64,000 nucleotides of DNA, from assembly GCF_008831285.2 (NCBI RefSeq), contig NC_045146.1, positions 22,337,703 through 22,401,702 on the forward strand. Reading direction: 5' to 3'. The number at the start of each line of letters is the position of its first letter. Positions within the stretch are counted from its first letter, which is position 1. The notes beneath the pieces were generated by a model. The model saw nothing but the letters and a program-made list of their open reading frames with translations. It had not been told where the DNA came from and ran no database searches. Of this stretch, positions 11,683-24,600 are shown piece by piece. The position numbers were made by a program, and so were the translations under genes. The DNA is from Nymphaea colorata (Eukaryota; Streptophyta; Magnoliopsida; Nymphaeales; Nymphaeaceae).

Positions 11683-14114
11683 TTAACAGACCAAGGATGA
11701 CCGCAGTGACGCAGCGCTTGAAAGATTTGTACAAGAGGCCCAGCGTATTACTGATTCTGTCACCATCAGGTCCAGCTGCTCCAGTTCACCCAAGCCAATC
11801 GTATGATTTCTCCTGCTATGAATACCTGATGGTCGTGTAGGTGCTTTACGAATCTCAATTTCCCGCAGCTCAGCTTTTCTTGCAGCAAGATTAACTCCAT
11901 GAGTTGCAGGGGCTGATGTAAGCATCTTCCCAAAACTCAGATCTGCATGAAATGAAATAAAAGTTTAGAAGAAATCACCACATAAAATGAATATAAAAAA
12001 ACTAATGCAACACTGGTGCTCGACCAAGTTTCCAAATCACATGGAAAGCCCAAAAAATAAGAAATCATCACCTCTGTCAATAGTTGTTAAATTATCAGTA
12101 TTATCTGTGAAAGAAGACTGCTTCTCCTGCTCAATATGGCTGGACGGACTGAAGAATGCAAAGCTTGAAACTGAAGCCATTGGTGAGGTGAATTCCTGGT
12201 CAGTAGATTCACAGCTACGAAATGAGAATCCGACAGATGGAGAAGAAGCTGCAGCATTGATCACAAACGAAGAGAACGATGAATTGCAGGTAAACATGGG
12301 CGAGCAGGCCTTTGGAGCATTAACAAAAGCTGTATTTCCAGAGCTCAGGCTAAAATCACGATGTGCAGAAATGGGTTGTTGAAGCAAAGGGTTCTCAGCT
12401 GACTGAAAGTGGAGCTCAGTTCCCTGAATTTGCCCTCCATTTTTAATCCAGCAATGATCTGCAAATAGAAAACAATCATAATGTTTCGTATTACTCCAAA
12501 GAAGGACAAGAAAAAGATCATGGAAGAAATTCTATAAAAGAATCTTTCATTGGAAAAAGGTTCAATCTTCAGGTGACTATGAAAAAGTACTCATTTTCTG
12601 TCTTTTGCACAGAACCATATTTGCAGTGCTAATGGTGAGGAATATTGAACAGCCCCTTGCTGGAATAAGGCAGTCAACTGAATCTTCATTTTTTCTTTAT
12701 TTTTCTCAATCTTTCCTAACAATTCCCGTTTCATTATTCATTAAAGAACTTGACTAGATTGATCCACCCAAGGCAATTCTTTGATCAGTATAAACATTTT
12801 TGAAAACTGATTTTCCCCCAGTATAGCTATTTTTTTCTGGGCAGATCATAGACACCAGAAGAATGAAGAATCTAATATATGAAGTTAGTGCTTAAAAAAG
12901 TTAATCTTTAATAAATCAGAACCCTGAAATTGATAAAGCCTTGCAAGTGAGAATCCTATGAAGCTTCAACAGATTGGACAATGTAGAATAAACAGGTCAT
13001 GATTAAGGAGTCCATCTGGCATCATAGTTCGCCAGACATTACACCAGCAAACCAATGCGGTTCAAAAGTATCTCTTAAGCCAGCTATGCTTAAGCCAGCT
13101 ATGCACTTAAACTTTTGCTTGACACATCTGTGGCCCAATTGAAATAATTGATGAAAGCGACATACCAAGAACCTGTCTTGCTGTAAGCCTCTGGCTCGGG
13201 TCTCTGCATAGCATCCCCATGATCAAATCCTTGGCAGAGGCAGATATCCTATCCCAAGGATCTGACATAAACCATACATCAGCAGCCCTGACAGCATTGA
13301 AGATTTTTGACTTGGTCTGCCCCCAGAATGGAGGAACTCGACTGAGAAGAATGTAGAGGATCACACCAGCACTCCATACATCTGCCGCTTGATTATAGCC
13401 TCCAGCAAGGACTTCTGGAGCAATATAAAATGGACTGCCGACCACCCCATTCAGACATGTTCCTGTTGGAGGGAAATTTTCAAGCAATTAGGGAGAAGCA
13501 ACTATAGAAGTATAGAAATTATGATTAATAATACCTGGTCTAATATAGGTTGCAAGACCAAAATCTGCTAATTTTATGGGTGATGACTTAGACGTTGTTG
13601 CCAACAAAATATTTTCTGGTTTCAGATCTCTATGAACAACACCCTTGTCATGGCAATACATCACAACTTCCATCAGCTGCTTGAACAGAACTGCGGCATC
13701 ACTTTCTGAGAAAGCACCATGTTTGTCTATCCGATGGAAAAGTTCACCACCTGCACAAAGCTCCATAACAAGATGAACATAATCCTCCTCCTCAAAAACT
13801 GCTTTGAGGTCCACAATGTTTGGGTGACCAGATAAGCGAGCCATTATTTCTATCTCTAGCTTGACACTACGAACATCTTCTAGAGTTACCAGCTTATCCT
13901 TTGCAATAGATTTGCAAGCTAAAATCTCCCCTGTTAGCTTGTCTGAACAAGATCTGATCACCCCGAATTGCCCCCATCCTAGCTGCTCCCCAAGCAAGTA
14001 CCTATCCTCCAAATTGCAAATTTGTGTTGAATCTAGAATGGCCTCAGTAAGATAACGATCTTTGTGACAAATTGCCAAATAAGGAGAAGAATTATTGCCC
14101 TTGGCAACAGCCAT
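11683..14114 (-). CDS. PEPKR2: PEP carboxylase kinase-related kinase 2-type Ser/Thr kinase
   Basis: Coding exons from 5' to 3' are 14114-13535, 13462-13166, 12778-12750 (29-nt microexon), 12459-12072 and 11942-11683. They join in frame to give 517 aa. The kinase domain (about residues 37-300) shows the Gly loop GWGQFG (46-51), catalytic Lys68 (ACKSI), HRDLKPEN (161-168), DFG (184-186), VGSPFYIAPEV and ADVWSAGVILYILL. The C-terminal tail ends in NHTIGLGELEQL and ESVIRWASC, matching plant PEPKR2 as I recall it. There are no EF-hands, so it is a calcium-independent member of the CDPK-SnRK superfamily; substrates are unknown. The start is the least certain point: the frame stays open upstream to 14220, but ATG at 14114 has a good context (A at -3, G at +4). 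Confidence 0.85.
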
Positions 14115-16300
14115 TACCAATCCTACAGCCCCTGCCACAAGGAGGAGCTGCTTTAGATTGACCCAATAGGGGAAAAGCAATAGGTCCCTTATAGACTCCA
14201 GTGATAAGCCAATTTGGTCAACCTAGCCAGATTCCTATAAACCAGTAAGATCTTTCATTTATTGCCCTAACGATGTGTTTGAGATGTCATACGAAATGTT
14301 CATAAGTTCCGCATTACCAGTTCTTTCATGCATGTGACTCACTTGTAACTGCAGTCTTCTGGGCAGTTTCACAGTGTCAAGAAGGCTCACATCAGACGGG
14401 TTCCCAATCCTGAAAACAAATTCAACCCTCAAAACATTTTAAGGTGAATCATGCTTCAATCTTTTCAGCAAAAAATGAAAAGCCAAAAACAGATCTTTTT
14501 TTTTTTTTTCCCTTTTCCTTTTCATCAATCAAGCTTAGAACCAACCTCAAGCACCTTGGCTATTAGCCTATTACAATGCAATTACCACAACTTCAACTAA
14601 CTCATTTTATGCAAACCAATGTAATCCACATCAAGAAATTTCTTGATGCAAGAAGGCCAAAAGAAATATTTTTCACAAGAGATGGGAGAGAGAGACTACA
14701 TACAGAAAAAGAAAGAAAGAAATGAAGAACTTATATCAGTTTGATTCCATTATTTCGAAATTCAAATGTCATAACTCAATGTGAACATTGCAAAAAATAT
14801 CAGAAATAAACAACTTGGTTACAAAGATCAGCATTCAAAAACAAGGACATGCAATCCAATTCAGGAATATCTACGCCAGACTGATGATACTCTAAAAAAA
14901 CCATAATGCCACTGGCAATTTGGTGATAGCTGTGAAATTGTGGTGGTTTACATAACAGTGCCACCATCAGGAAAAAGGAAAATTGATGAACCGGAAAGGA
15001 TTCAGCAACACAATCCAAACAAATTGACGTTACCAACAACAACTTAATAATTTAAAGTATAAACAGAGAAACAAACTAAAAATGATACCAAATACTTAAG
15101 CATTCATTTGAAAGTAAAAATAAGAAAAGTTCACATCAGCGGATATAAAATATTAACATCCATAAATTTTCAGAATACAAAAAAGCAATACAAAGAAATT
15201 CCCTCACTAGAAACGTCCCCAAAATCTAAATTATATAGAAAGTGGAAAAATCACAAGCAGTTACTGTTTGCACAAAAATTAGAGATTACAACAACGTGCA
15301 CGGCATCAACTGTACCACCATATTCCTAGCAAATAGTGGTGCAAAGAAAAAAAATCAAACAAACGTTATGATATAGTTCCGCAAGGAGTCATCGTGCAAG
15401 AAGAAACAAATATGTTGACATTTAAAAGTGAAAAATCAACACAATTTTCTGAAATTGACATCATTTCTTTGGACTATCGTTGATTTCAGAAGCAAGAGTC
15501 ACGAGCCCAGAATAATTCTACCGTCGGATAAATCAATACATGGGACAAAGGAAAACACCTTAAAGGGACAGGGAAAATGAAGCACTCGATTCCCAACCAA
15601 CCCAATATTTCTCATGTAACCGTACTCTGCAACATATTACTAAGCTGCAGGGACCCCACGCTCCATAGGAAATGAAACAAAGCTAAAAGTTATCACTAAA
15701 TTCTAAATTGTAGAGAAACCTAAGAGTTCCTGATCGATTCTTGAAACCCATAAACCAAACCAGACACTCAACCCTCATCTTCAAATAGGAAAACCACTGA
15801 AGAAAAACAGAAAAAAACGAGAGAGAAAAACAAGAAATTACGATTTCGCTCAAGACAACTTCTAGGAATCTAAAACTAAGCCCCAAACCAAAAAGCAGAA
15901 AGACCAAGATCCCCAGAAGCAAAGATCCCGAAGAAAAGACAGAAGATTGACCAAAAACTCTTCCAACCATTCAGATCTCTTTAGCACAACCCTGTGAACG
16001 CACCACATTACCGGAATTCCTTCCTCCTTCTCCAAGATTCAAAAAAACCCACATCCAATTCAACCCCAAACAGCAAAAGCAGGGAATTCCCTTCATACCA
16101 ACCGGGAAGAGGACAAACAAATCCCAGAAAACAAAACCGTAAAGAAAAGAACAATTAGGAAACATGAAAAAAAATGAAAGAATGAGAGAAGAGGAGGAAA
16201 GTACCTCCAAGGAAGAGGACAGCTGGAGAACCCTCTGAAGCTCTCCCTCCCTCTGAGATTTTCTACTGAGATGGAAGGTAAGAGGGAAGCTTAAGAATGT
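14115..16300 (-). other. PEPKR2 5' leader exons and introns
   Basis: On the minus strand a leader exon ends at 16205 (TTGGAG|GTACTT), within a CT-rich stretch just downstream of the likely promoter. A second exon fits 14409-14343, between TTTTCAG and CAA|GTGAGT, and the third would begin at 14220 after CTAG. The second exon has one open frame that joins the kinase frame in phase, but no ATG precedes it, so it is treated as untranslated. It also contains a minimal ATG-TGA upstream ORF. Between 14430 and 16200 I see only intron-like sequence. Confidence 0.4.
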
Positions 16301-17269
16301 GTGGGGAGCGGGCGAGGCTCTTAAACCTAGGAAATTTACTTTCCCTGACTATTTGAAAAATGGCCCCTGTGGCAAATTTCCGTTTAAGGTCCGCCGTTCG
16401 ACCTTCTTTGACAAAAAAGAGTTGCAAATATATTTCTGCCATTCGCCAAGGATTTTGAGTAGACTTTGACAAAACAGGCTTCTGGTGAACCTACCCAGTG
16501 TTGTCTGGATTGGATGGTGTGAACAAAAGAATTTAGGAGCTCCGTTGACCCGAATCTGAATTCAGAACACAAATCTAAATCCGAAACATGTATGTCATGT
16601 TTATTTGTATTAGATCTAGTATATAATGTTTTAGACCAATTATCGAGTAGAAATAACACTTAATCGTGGCTTAAAACTTTGACACATAGTTTGATTTTTT
16701 TTTTTATCTAAATTTGCATTCCGATCTTATTTTAATGATCTGAGTCCAAGATTACCGGGTCGATTTTAGATATTTGATCGGCATTCAGTTCATTTACGTG
16801 GCTCCCTAGGAGCCTCGGACTCTCTTCGTAAAAATGTTAACGACAACTTAATACAGAAAAGGAGGAATCTTGGCCAAGCTTTTCACAATGACAAGAAAGG
16901 TCTTCCGCAGTGAACAGAAAAAGCGCGGATCGTACTAAAAAAAAAAAAATTAAAAATCGTGCTTAGTTTTAAAATAACAGACAAAATTCCCCACTTAAGT
17001 GAATATGCCTCTTAATATTTAATAATATTATAATGATTGCTCGACAAGGATTGAAGTTTAACGCTTTAAGTGGTTGGAAACTTGCAAAGATGGCTGTATT
17101 AACTGTTTTAGTGTACGAAATTTTATGTGTCAGTTTAATAATAATAACAAAAAATACTTGTGACTAATATAAAAAAAAATTTGTAAAAAAAACTGTAAAA
17201 ATTAAGGATTCTAAAAATTATATTGTTATGACCAATATTTATCTTTAAGCAGTAATTGTCACATTCATA

Positions 17270-17490
17270 GCATTATCTGTTTAACATTATTTCATGCTAT
17301 CTCATAAATATTTTAGTATCTTATAAGCATTGTCTCAAATTTATGTATAGCGTCATCTTATATATTTGTTTATTGTCTTATAAATCTTTTGTTATCTCAT
17401 AAATATTATCTGATGTTTATGTTTAATGTAATCTCATACATTTATCTATTTGGTATTTCACCGTCTCATAACAAATATGTTATTTCATGT
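17270..17490. repeat. Degenerate short-period AT-rich array
   Basis: Variants of TNTCTCATAAATATT and TCTTATAAATNTTT recur about every 20-35 bp (for example 17300, 17320, 17370, 17395, 17430, 17465). Units are diverged, so the array is old or only loosely tandem. Confidence 0.5.
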
Positions 17491-19459
17491 AATATGAATC
17501 ACAACCTGCGATCAATACATTGTCTCCGGTAGGAAGCTGAAGGGCATTTAATTTAAGCTCAAACAGAGAAATCCACAAATTTTACATATAGAAGGACTAA
17601 ATAATTTGTATCATCTGCTAGTTGGCGAACGACATAAATGCCTGTATAACGCTGTGAAAAGGGGTGGACAGACACCGTAGCTTCGGTAGGTGGTGGGGCT
17701 TGTATCGGACGGAAATGACTTGGCATTTCTCCACAAACCATTTCTTTACATTTTATAGCTAAAAACATATTTATTATTTTAATTTTGTTCTAAGCTATAG
17801 AAAAATCTCGCAATTGTCGGTTCCTGATCGGATCGCCGGAGGAATCTAATAAGAAGACAAAAAGTTTATTTGAATTTGTAAACAACATTTACTCACGAGG
17901 CTGTAAATTAGTGTTTACACAGGACTTTGAATGAAAATTTGCAAATTTTGAACTCATGAAAATTATGACCAAAATGCCACTTTACTTGTGAAAAAAGAGC
18001 GCTTCCTCCTGTGAGGGCAAAAGTGGAAATCATTAATCGACTCTCCAATCAATTTCAAAAGTTGACTTTTTTAAAATATAAAGTTTATGAATATTGGGCT
18101 TTTTCATTTCACTTGGGGCATATTTGTCAATTTGGCTTTGACTTGGTTCCAGGGGTGTGAGTGTGATGAATTGAGTGTTTGGGAAGGCTTTGAAGTTTGC
18201 TGGAAAGAAGGGAAGTATGAATAATATAGGTCCCTTTGATTGACGAACAAGTTTTTTAAGCCCCCAAAGTGGCATTTTAAAAACTGCACTCAATAAAAGT
18301 TTATTATTTCAAAAAATATTTGTTAACAATTTTCGATGTTGTTAAGTGTGTTGATAAGAAGCGATGCATTAACGATGACAAAAAATTTCAAGTATATAAT
18401 ATCCATAAAAATGATGTCAAATGTGAAAAATAAAAATCAAAATAACATGTCATTATCATAAAATTGATAAAAATTAACACAATCTTAGTTATTGGTAAGA
18501 AAATATGTTGTATGCCTACAAATACAATAGGTCGACTACTCGGGAGCAAAGCAATAATCTCAACATCATCTTGAAAAAATGAAACGAGAGTCAAAACCAA
18601 TCAACAAAAGAGAAGCCAAACCAAAATCTAAGAAAATGAAACAAGCGAATAGAAGAATAAGCGGCTCCAGGTGTTCATCGTTTTTCTACTTCTTTTTTTT
18701 TAAAGGCAAGGTAGTAACATTCTTACTTAGAATTAACATGCTTATCAACTTGATAGTTCAAAAAAAAAAAAAGAGAAGAAATTACCAGAAACGAAAAACA
18801 AAATAATTTCAGGGCTCACTTTTTGATCTAAGATACATGGCTCTTATTTTTCCAAAACTTTCTGATGAATGTCGCTTCTGAACTTTTTCAGAAGGCTTGC
18901 CCTCGTATAAAAAGAAAACAAATGAGGAAAAAAAAGAAACGAAGAGTGAGGCTTTATTTAAAAATCGTTATCAAAAGGCGAGCCGATCAAAGGAAAAAAG
19001 ATGATAAAAAGAAAAACTCGATGCTGCTTTTGCTTTATTTCTCTCCTTGGTCCTTCGACTAACTTTATAAGTTACTTTCTGTTTTATAGTTTTAGCTTTT
19101 CATTACGTGTGTTTGCTGGAATTGTTTTTGGTTGTTAGAACGTAGAATTTGTACAAGGCCGATTATTTTTATGATAAGAAATAAGAAAGAAGGGAAAAGG
19201 AAGCTTAGCTTCTTGTTGAAAAAACGAGATTGGCTTGCTGCCTTGTGTTTCCTCATTTTGTGATTTAAATAAATTTAAAGCATTTTAAATTAATTTTACA
19301 ATTAAAAATTTAGAAATGAAAACCCTGTATCGGTCATGTATCACATCAGCCGTATCGCTCTAATACCGAGAAATATTGGTAACATGAAAAGCAACGAGCT
19401 TCTTTCACCTAGTTTTACGCTCTAAAAGAACGTGTAAAATAACGTCTCATTAAAATCAA

Positions 19460-19484
19460 CGACGCTCTCTCTCTCTCTCTCTCT
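19460..19484. repeat. CT microsatellite
   Basis: An uninterrupted run of about twelve CT units. Confidence 0.85.
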
Positions 19485-21487
19485 TTGTAAAATCAGTGAC
19501 AGCTTCTCAGCCATTGATCCTCGTTCTCTCTTTCGATACATCGTGATGTGGGCAGACTTAGGAGAGTAGAATTAGAAATTTTTAGTTGTAGAGTTGAACT
19601 ATAGTTTCAAAAATTTAATAAAAGTCAAAATATAATTTTTTAATACTTTTTATTGTGGTTAAACAAAATTTTTTAAAATCTACATGTAAAATTTTAATTT
19701 TTCAAAAATATAAGGGAGGGCCATGGCATAACACTGAAGCATGGGGACACAAACATATTTTTTTTCAAATTTTTAACATTTGTTTAATATTTTCAGCACG
19801 ATTGGTATGATTTCTCTTTTGGAAACTCTCCTTACCTGAAGTTTGATGCTAATAGACCTTTTCAAGTCTATGAAAAATCGCCTGTGATGAACATCTGGAG
19901 CCACTTCTTTCTATTCTCTTATTTCATTTTGTTAGGTTTTAGTTTGGCTTCTCTTTGATTGCTTGGCGTAGACTTTGGTTTCATTTTCTTCGATATGATG
20001 TTGAGATTATTGCTCAGGACTAGTGGGATTTTGAGTATGAGGGGTTGGAAGATTAGTAGAGAGAGAGAGAAAAAAAAAATAGTGAGAGATCAAAGTTACA
20101 GTTACGTATTTAAGAAATTTGAGGGAGAGAGATCAAAGTTCCTCTCATGTAGCTAAAAAAATTGAAATTCAGGATGGTACATAAAAATCTGAAGGGGTAC
20201 ATATAAGGCGGCTTCGAGCAATTTCAATTGTGGGATGGCTCGAAACTAGGGCTGGGCATTTGGTTGGATATCTGGCTCGATCGGGCCTAGAAAAACTGGC
20301 CCGAGTCGGTTCGGTTTGTTTTTTAATATTATTTTTATTTTATTAATGATATATATTTTATTATTAAAATATATTTTATATTAAAAAATTATTTATATTT
20401 AAAATGTTGTTTTTTTATTTTAATCAGGCCTGGTCAGGCCGAACTCGGGTTTTTGGTGTTGAGCTGGGTCATGGCTCAAGTTTTGAGTGTCAGGCCTGTC
20501 CAAAACTACCCTTTCGAGACACAAATGAGAGGGAGACTTTTAGAAGGTAAAAAAATCTCACGCTTGTTCGATTAAGGAGCTGAGAAGCACCAAGATGGAG
20601 GAGAAATCTCCATGGAGACGGATTAAGGGGAGAAGCATGTTTCACAAAAATGTGAAACTAAAAGTATTCTTTACAAAGAAATGTCGAAGGGAGTTCTTGG
20701 GAAGCCTGATCTATTGTTTATCCGTCGATGAAACCCCATGTGAGCACAAACCACTGCAGATTAAATTATATCTTTTGTTTTTCATATTTGGTCTGTTCCA
20801 TTAGAATAGTGATATAGTAGACAAGTTGGTCCTTCAGAAGAGTTAGGTGAAACGTGGGAAATGGAAGCACACAAGGTGAGATCGATGCAATCCTAAACTT
20901 AGTTTATCTTGACATACTTTTCTTCAAATATGCATAATCACATTATGTCTCATCTGAGCACGTTTATGTGGAAAAAAACCATACCAAACATTGCCTAAAA
21001 GATTCACATGACCTACCAATACGACCTCTCACAGAAAAGAAAAGTTCCACACCTTTACAGAATGAGGAAAATGTGAACGAGATCCGCAAAATTGTGCAAC
21101 AGCACGTATTTATGGCAAAGCAAATGTGCCCCTTTTGTTGGAGGGGGAAAGGAAAAGTTTGTGCAAGAAGAATTTGTTCCTTTTAGGGTCATCTGCCAAA
21201 AGTAATAAACTGTTACTGTTTCATTGAGGCGGCAAATTCATTAGTGTCCCATGAATTCTTTGGAGATGCGCATGAGAGTAAAAATAGATTGTTACAGTTA
21301 CCAAACAAGCCCTAGCCGTATAGAAATAGTGCCATCACAAATACTTACTACTGTGGGTCTAGTTATTCTGAACTTGTTGTTTTATTTAATTGTTTTGGTT
21401 GCCCTGTCACTCGCCAATTTCTTGGGGATTTCTTATGATAGCAGTGAAGAAGGATATATCACAAGACAAGTGACAATAAGCTAACGT

Positions 21488-21493
21488 TTTATT
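21488..21493 (-). terminator. Polyadenylation signal of the downstream sorbitol dehydrogenase
   Basis: TTTATT on the + strand (AATAAA on the minus strand), about 180 nt beyond the stop codon at 21673. Confidence 0.45.
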
Positions 21494-21672
21494 CACCAGG
21501 AAACCACATCTACATGGCGGTGGTTCCATCTCCATAATAAGCATAATCTCTCTCAAACAAGCAGCCTAACCAGCCATGGCAGGGAGAACTGCAACTGTCC
21601 CTTCATGGGTTATGAGCATTAGTCTAAATAGTCCAGTGACCATTACACATCTGCAATCCAACACATTTACTG

Positions 21673-24600
21673 CTACAGGTTGAACATCACCTTGATAGCA
21701 CTACCTCCTTTAGCACTTGTCTCGAAGGCTTCCTCAATGTCCTGCTGTGAGAAACCAAACCTGTGGGTGATCAAAGGCTTCACATCGATCTTTCCACTTC
21801 TCAAAAACTCGATGCAGAGAGGCCAAGTGTTCTTGTAGCGAAACACACCGATGACATCTACTTCCCTGTGCGCAACGACGAAAATAGATATAGACAATCA
21901 ATAGACGAAATTCCTCCTTCAAAGTTCCTGGCCAACAATTTTTATGCAGGGGGAGAAAAAGTGCTTTTCCAACGAAAGAGATTCAAAGAACAAGAAAAAA
22001 GGATAATTGACAAAAGTATTATACTGCAACGCAACGCACCTTGCAGCAGCAGGAGTAAGGGGCACCGTCATATCATTATGGCCCATACCCACAAGGCAGA
22101 CTTTACCACCTGCACGAGTAGCCTTGAGGGCAGTTGACATGGTGTTGGTGAAGCCCACACAATCGAATGTGATGTCGATCTCTCCATCCATGGCTTCCTG
22201 TATTCGAGTAACATTTTCATCCACATCCTGTCAATATGAGAGTAAACTTAGTCACTGAACTCATCTCCATTCTCCATGCTATAAACAAAAGCTGTCAAGC
22301 ATACCATATTGAAAGACTTGATTTACATGCATTAGCTTAACAAGAAAAAAAATGCATCATGTTCCTGTTTCTCTAGGTGTAAAAACCCAACAGAAAGCCA
22401 GTCGAGCTCTTTCTTCTGCTACCAAATCAATCAGGGTGGATTCCGGATTCATGAGCTCTTCCCTCATGATCAATTCTGCTCACAGGGGGGAAAAGCTTCC
22501 ACAGGATTGGAAGAGTTATTAACTGGAAGCAAATGAAATCAGCTCCTAGCAGATTGTGTACCTGAGTATCTGTAGTGATTTTGACACAAAGATCTGCACC
22601 AATGGATTTGGCAACAGCCAGCCTTTTCTCATCTACGTCAACAATAGCTATATGTGGAGCACCGAAAGCTCGAGCTGCGAGAAGGGTCACGAGGCCAATG
22701 GGGCCAGCACCCATGATCAGTACATTTGTCTCTGGACCAGCATTAGCACGCCGACAGGCGTGTACACCAACGCTTAGTGGTTCGCACATCGCCCCTTCCT
22801 CTAAGCTTACATTATCAGGCAGCTTGAAACAGAGATCAGCCGGATGCACAATCTGCCGCCGTTCAGGAAACAACAAGAAACGGATCAAGCTTCCAAGTTA
22901 GAAGAAACGTGGATGAATTAGGGGGAAATTAGCAATATGGGTAATGATGCCTTGCTTTCTGCCGAAACCAAAAATCGATGCAAATGTAAGAAGTACTTCA
23001 ACAAGGGAAAATAGAGAAATCTAAAGATAGAAGGACAAACTTTTGATTTGCTTTTAGAATTTTATGTTGATCTTTCAAAAAAGGAAAACAAACTAAAACC
23101 ACGTGCCTGATTAGCTAAAGATCCATGAACTGGAGGTGTTGCAAAAAACTTCATATCTGGGCACAGATTGTATCGACCACTTTTACAGTGGTCACAGCGC
23201 CAACAACTGATGCCTGGTTCTATTGCCACAGGATCCCCGACGACGACATTGCGAACCTCACTACCCACTTCCTCAATAATTCCAGCACATTCGTGCCCAA
23301 TAACCATTGGCTCCTTAACCACAAAATGTGCACATTGCAACGTCTGCAATAAAAGAGAAATTACATTAACCCCTGCGAATTTAGCACCTCCATGCACATG
23401 ACCACAGATTCCTGCAGCAAAACACGACAAACAGGAAGAAGAAGAAGAAGAAGAAGAAGAAGCAGAAGAAGAAGGAGGAGGAGGGAGAAAGAAAGCACTC
23501 AATTTAGAAAATACATAGCTGTAGACACAACCACATGCCAAAAAACTCTGGTAAAGGGCTCTACATGGACCTCTCCATGTCCAATAATGTTCCCTTACAC
23601 CTCTCAACAACACTATTATCCTGTGATGTTTTGTGCATCTAGAAGTGTAATTTTTATTTTCAAATAGTATGAAAATCTTCTAATTCTTTCTCCAATGTTG
23701 CTTCAATGAACTTCAAAACTTTCTATTGAGACATTACTAGAAATAAACCTGATTCGAAAACCTTCATATGTTCGGACAAGTTCTAAGACCAAATCCCTTC
23801 ACATGGAAGGAACACGGAAAATCTTAGTCAATAGGAATATAGAGCTACTCAAATTAAGTCTACACGGCTCAATGTCCAAAGATCAAATGGTAGAATGATT
23901 AGATCCCAGGAATCCATCAATATTATAATATGTTTAGATTCAGCATAAATAGAGTATGGTAGCTCCGAACAAGTTAATCTAAATTTGAATCTAACATGAA
24001 CTTGAACTGAATTGGACAAGAATCTTAAACTATAATCAGATCCAAGCCCCAAATGCAAAGTGGAAATAAAGCTTGAGGTCATCAACATGAAATCTAAACA
24101 CAACAATGTGCAAAATACAATCAATATGGATTGAAAACATGAAAGGATCCAATTTCAAATATTATATGAACGATACAGCAATGATTATTTAGATCCTAAT
24201 AAAAGTTCTAAGGTAAGGTCAGACCGAGTCATTTTTATATACACGCTGTTTTTCATGGACTGAGCTCCTTCTTCTACACAACTCCGTCTGTGGCTTTTGC
24301 CCATTAAAATGGTGGAAAATGAAAGCAAACACTTCAAGCATCTTTTTGTAATTTGTGAATTTAACAATCAGGCGGGTGTGAATACCCTTTCTACGCCGAC
24401 TTCTCGTCGTTTTTCCGTTTCACATTCTTTCTCCTCTACCGGAACTTCTGAGGGTTCATCAATAAACAGCGTATGCAGGCCGTTTCCGGCCATCAGCGGC
24501 CACCGGGGGCCGCTGCAACCGAAGGCCGTGGCGCCGGCAGGAAACACAGTGGTTTTCTTTGCTTTCTCTTTTTCCAGTAGGGCCACCCAAATTTCAGGCG

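Larger units (their letters stand above)
16300..21480. other. AT-rich intergenic region with repeat debris
   Basis: No gene is supported. The stretch contains a degenerate AT-rich repeat array (17270-17490), a CT microsatellite (19460-19484), Lys-rich open frames that merely reflect A-rich DNA (18579-19062), and a transposon-like segment around 20229-20520 with 'gggctgggc', 'gggcctag' and 'caggcctg' phrases flanking an AT-rich core. A related segment with the same phrases occurs at 47850-47965. Confidence 0.5.

Noticed and set aside
18579-19062. Lys/Arg-rich open frames
   Set aside because: They reflect A-rich tracts; there is no domain, splice structure or promoter.
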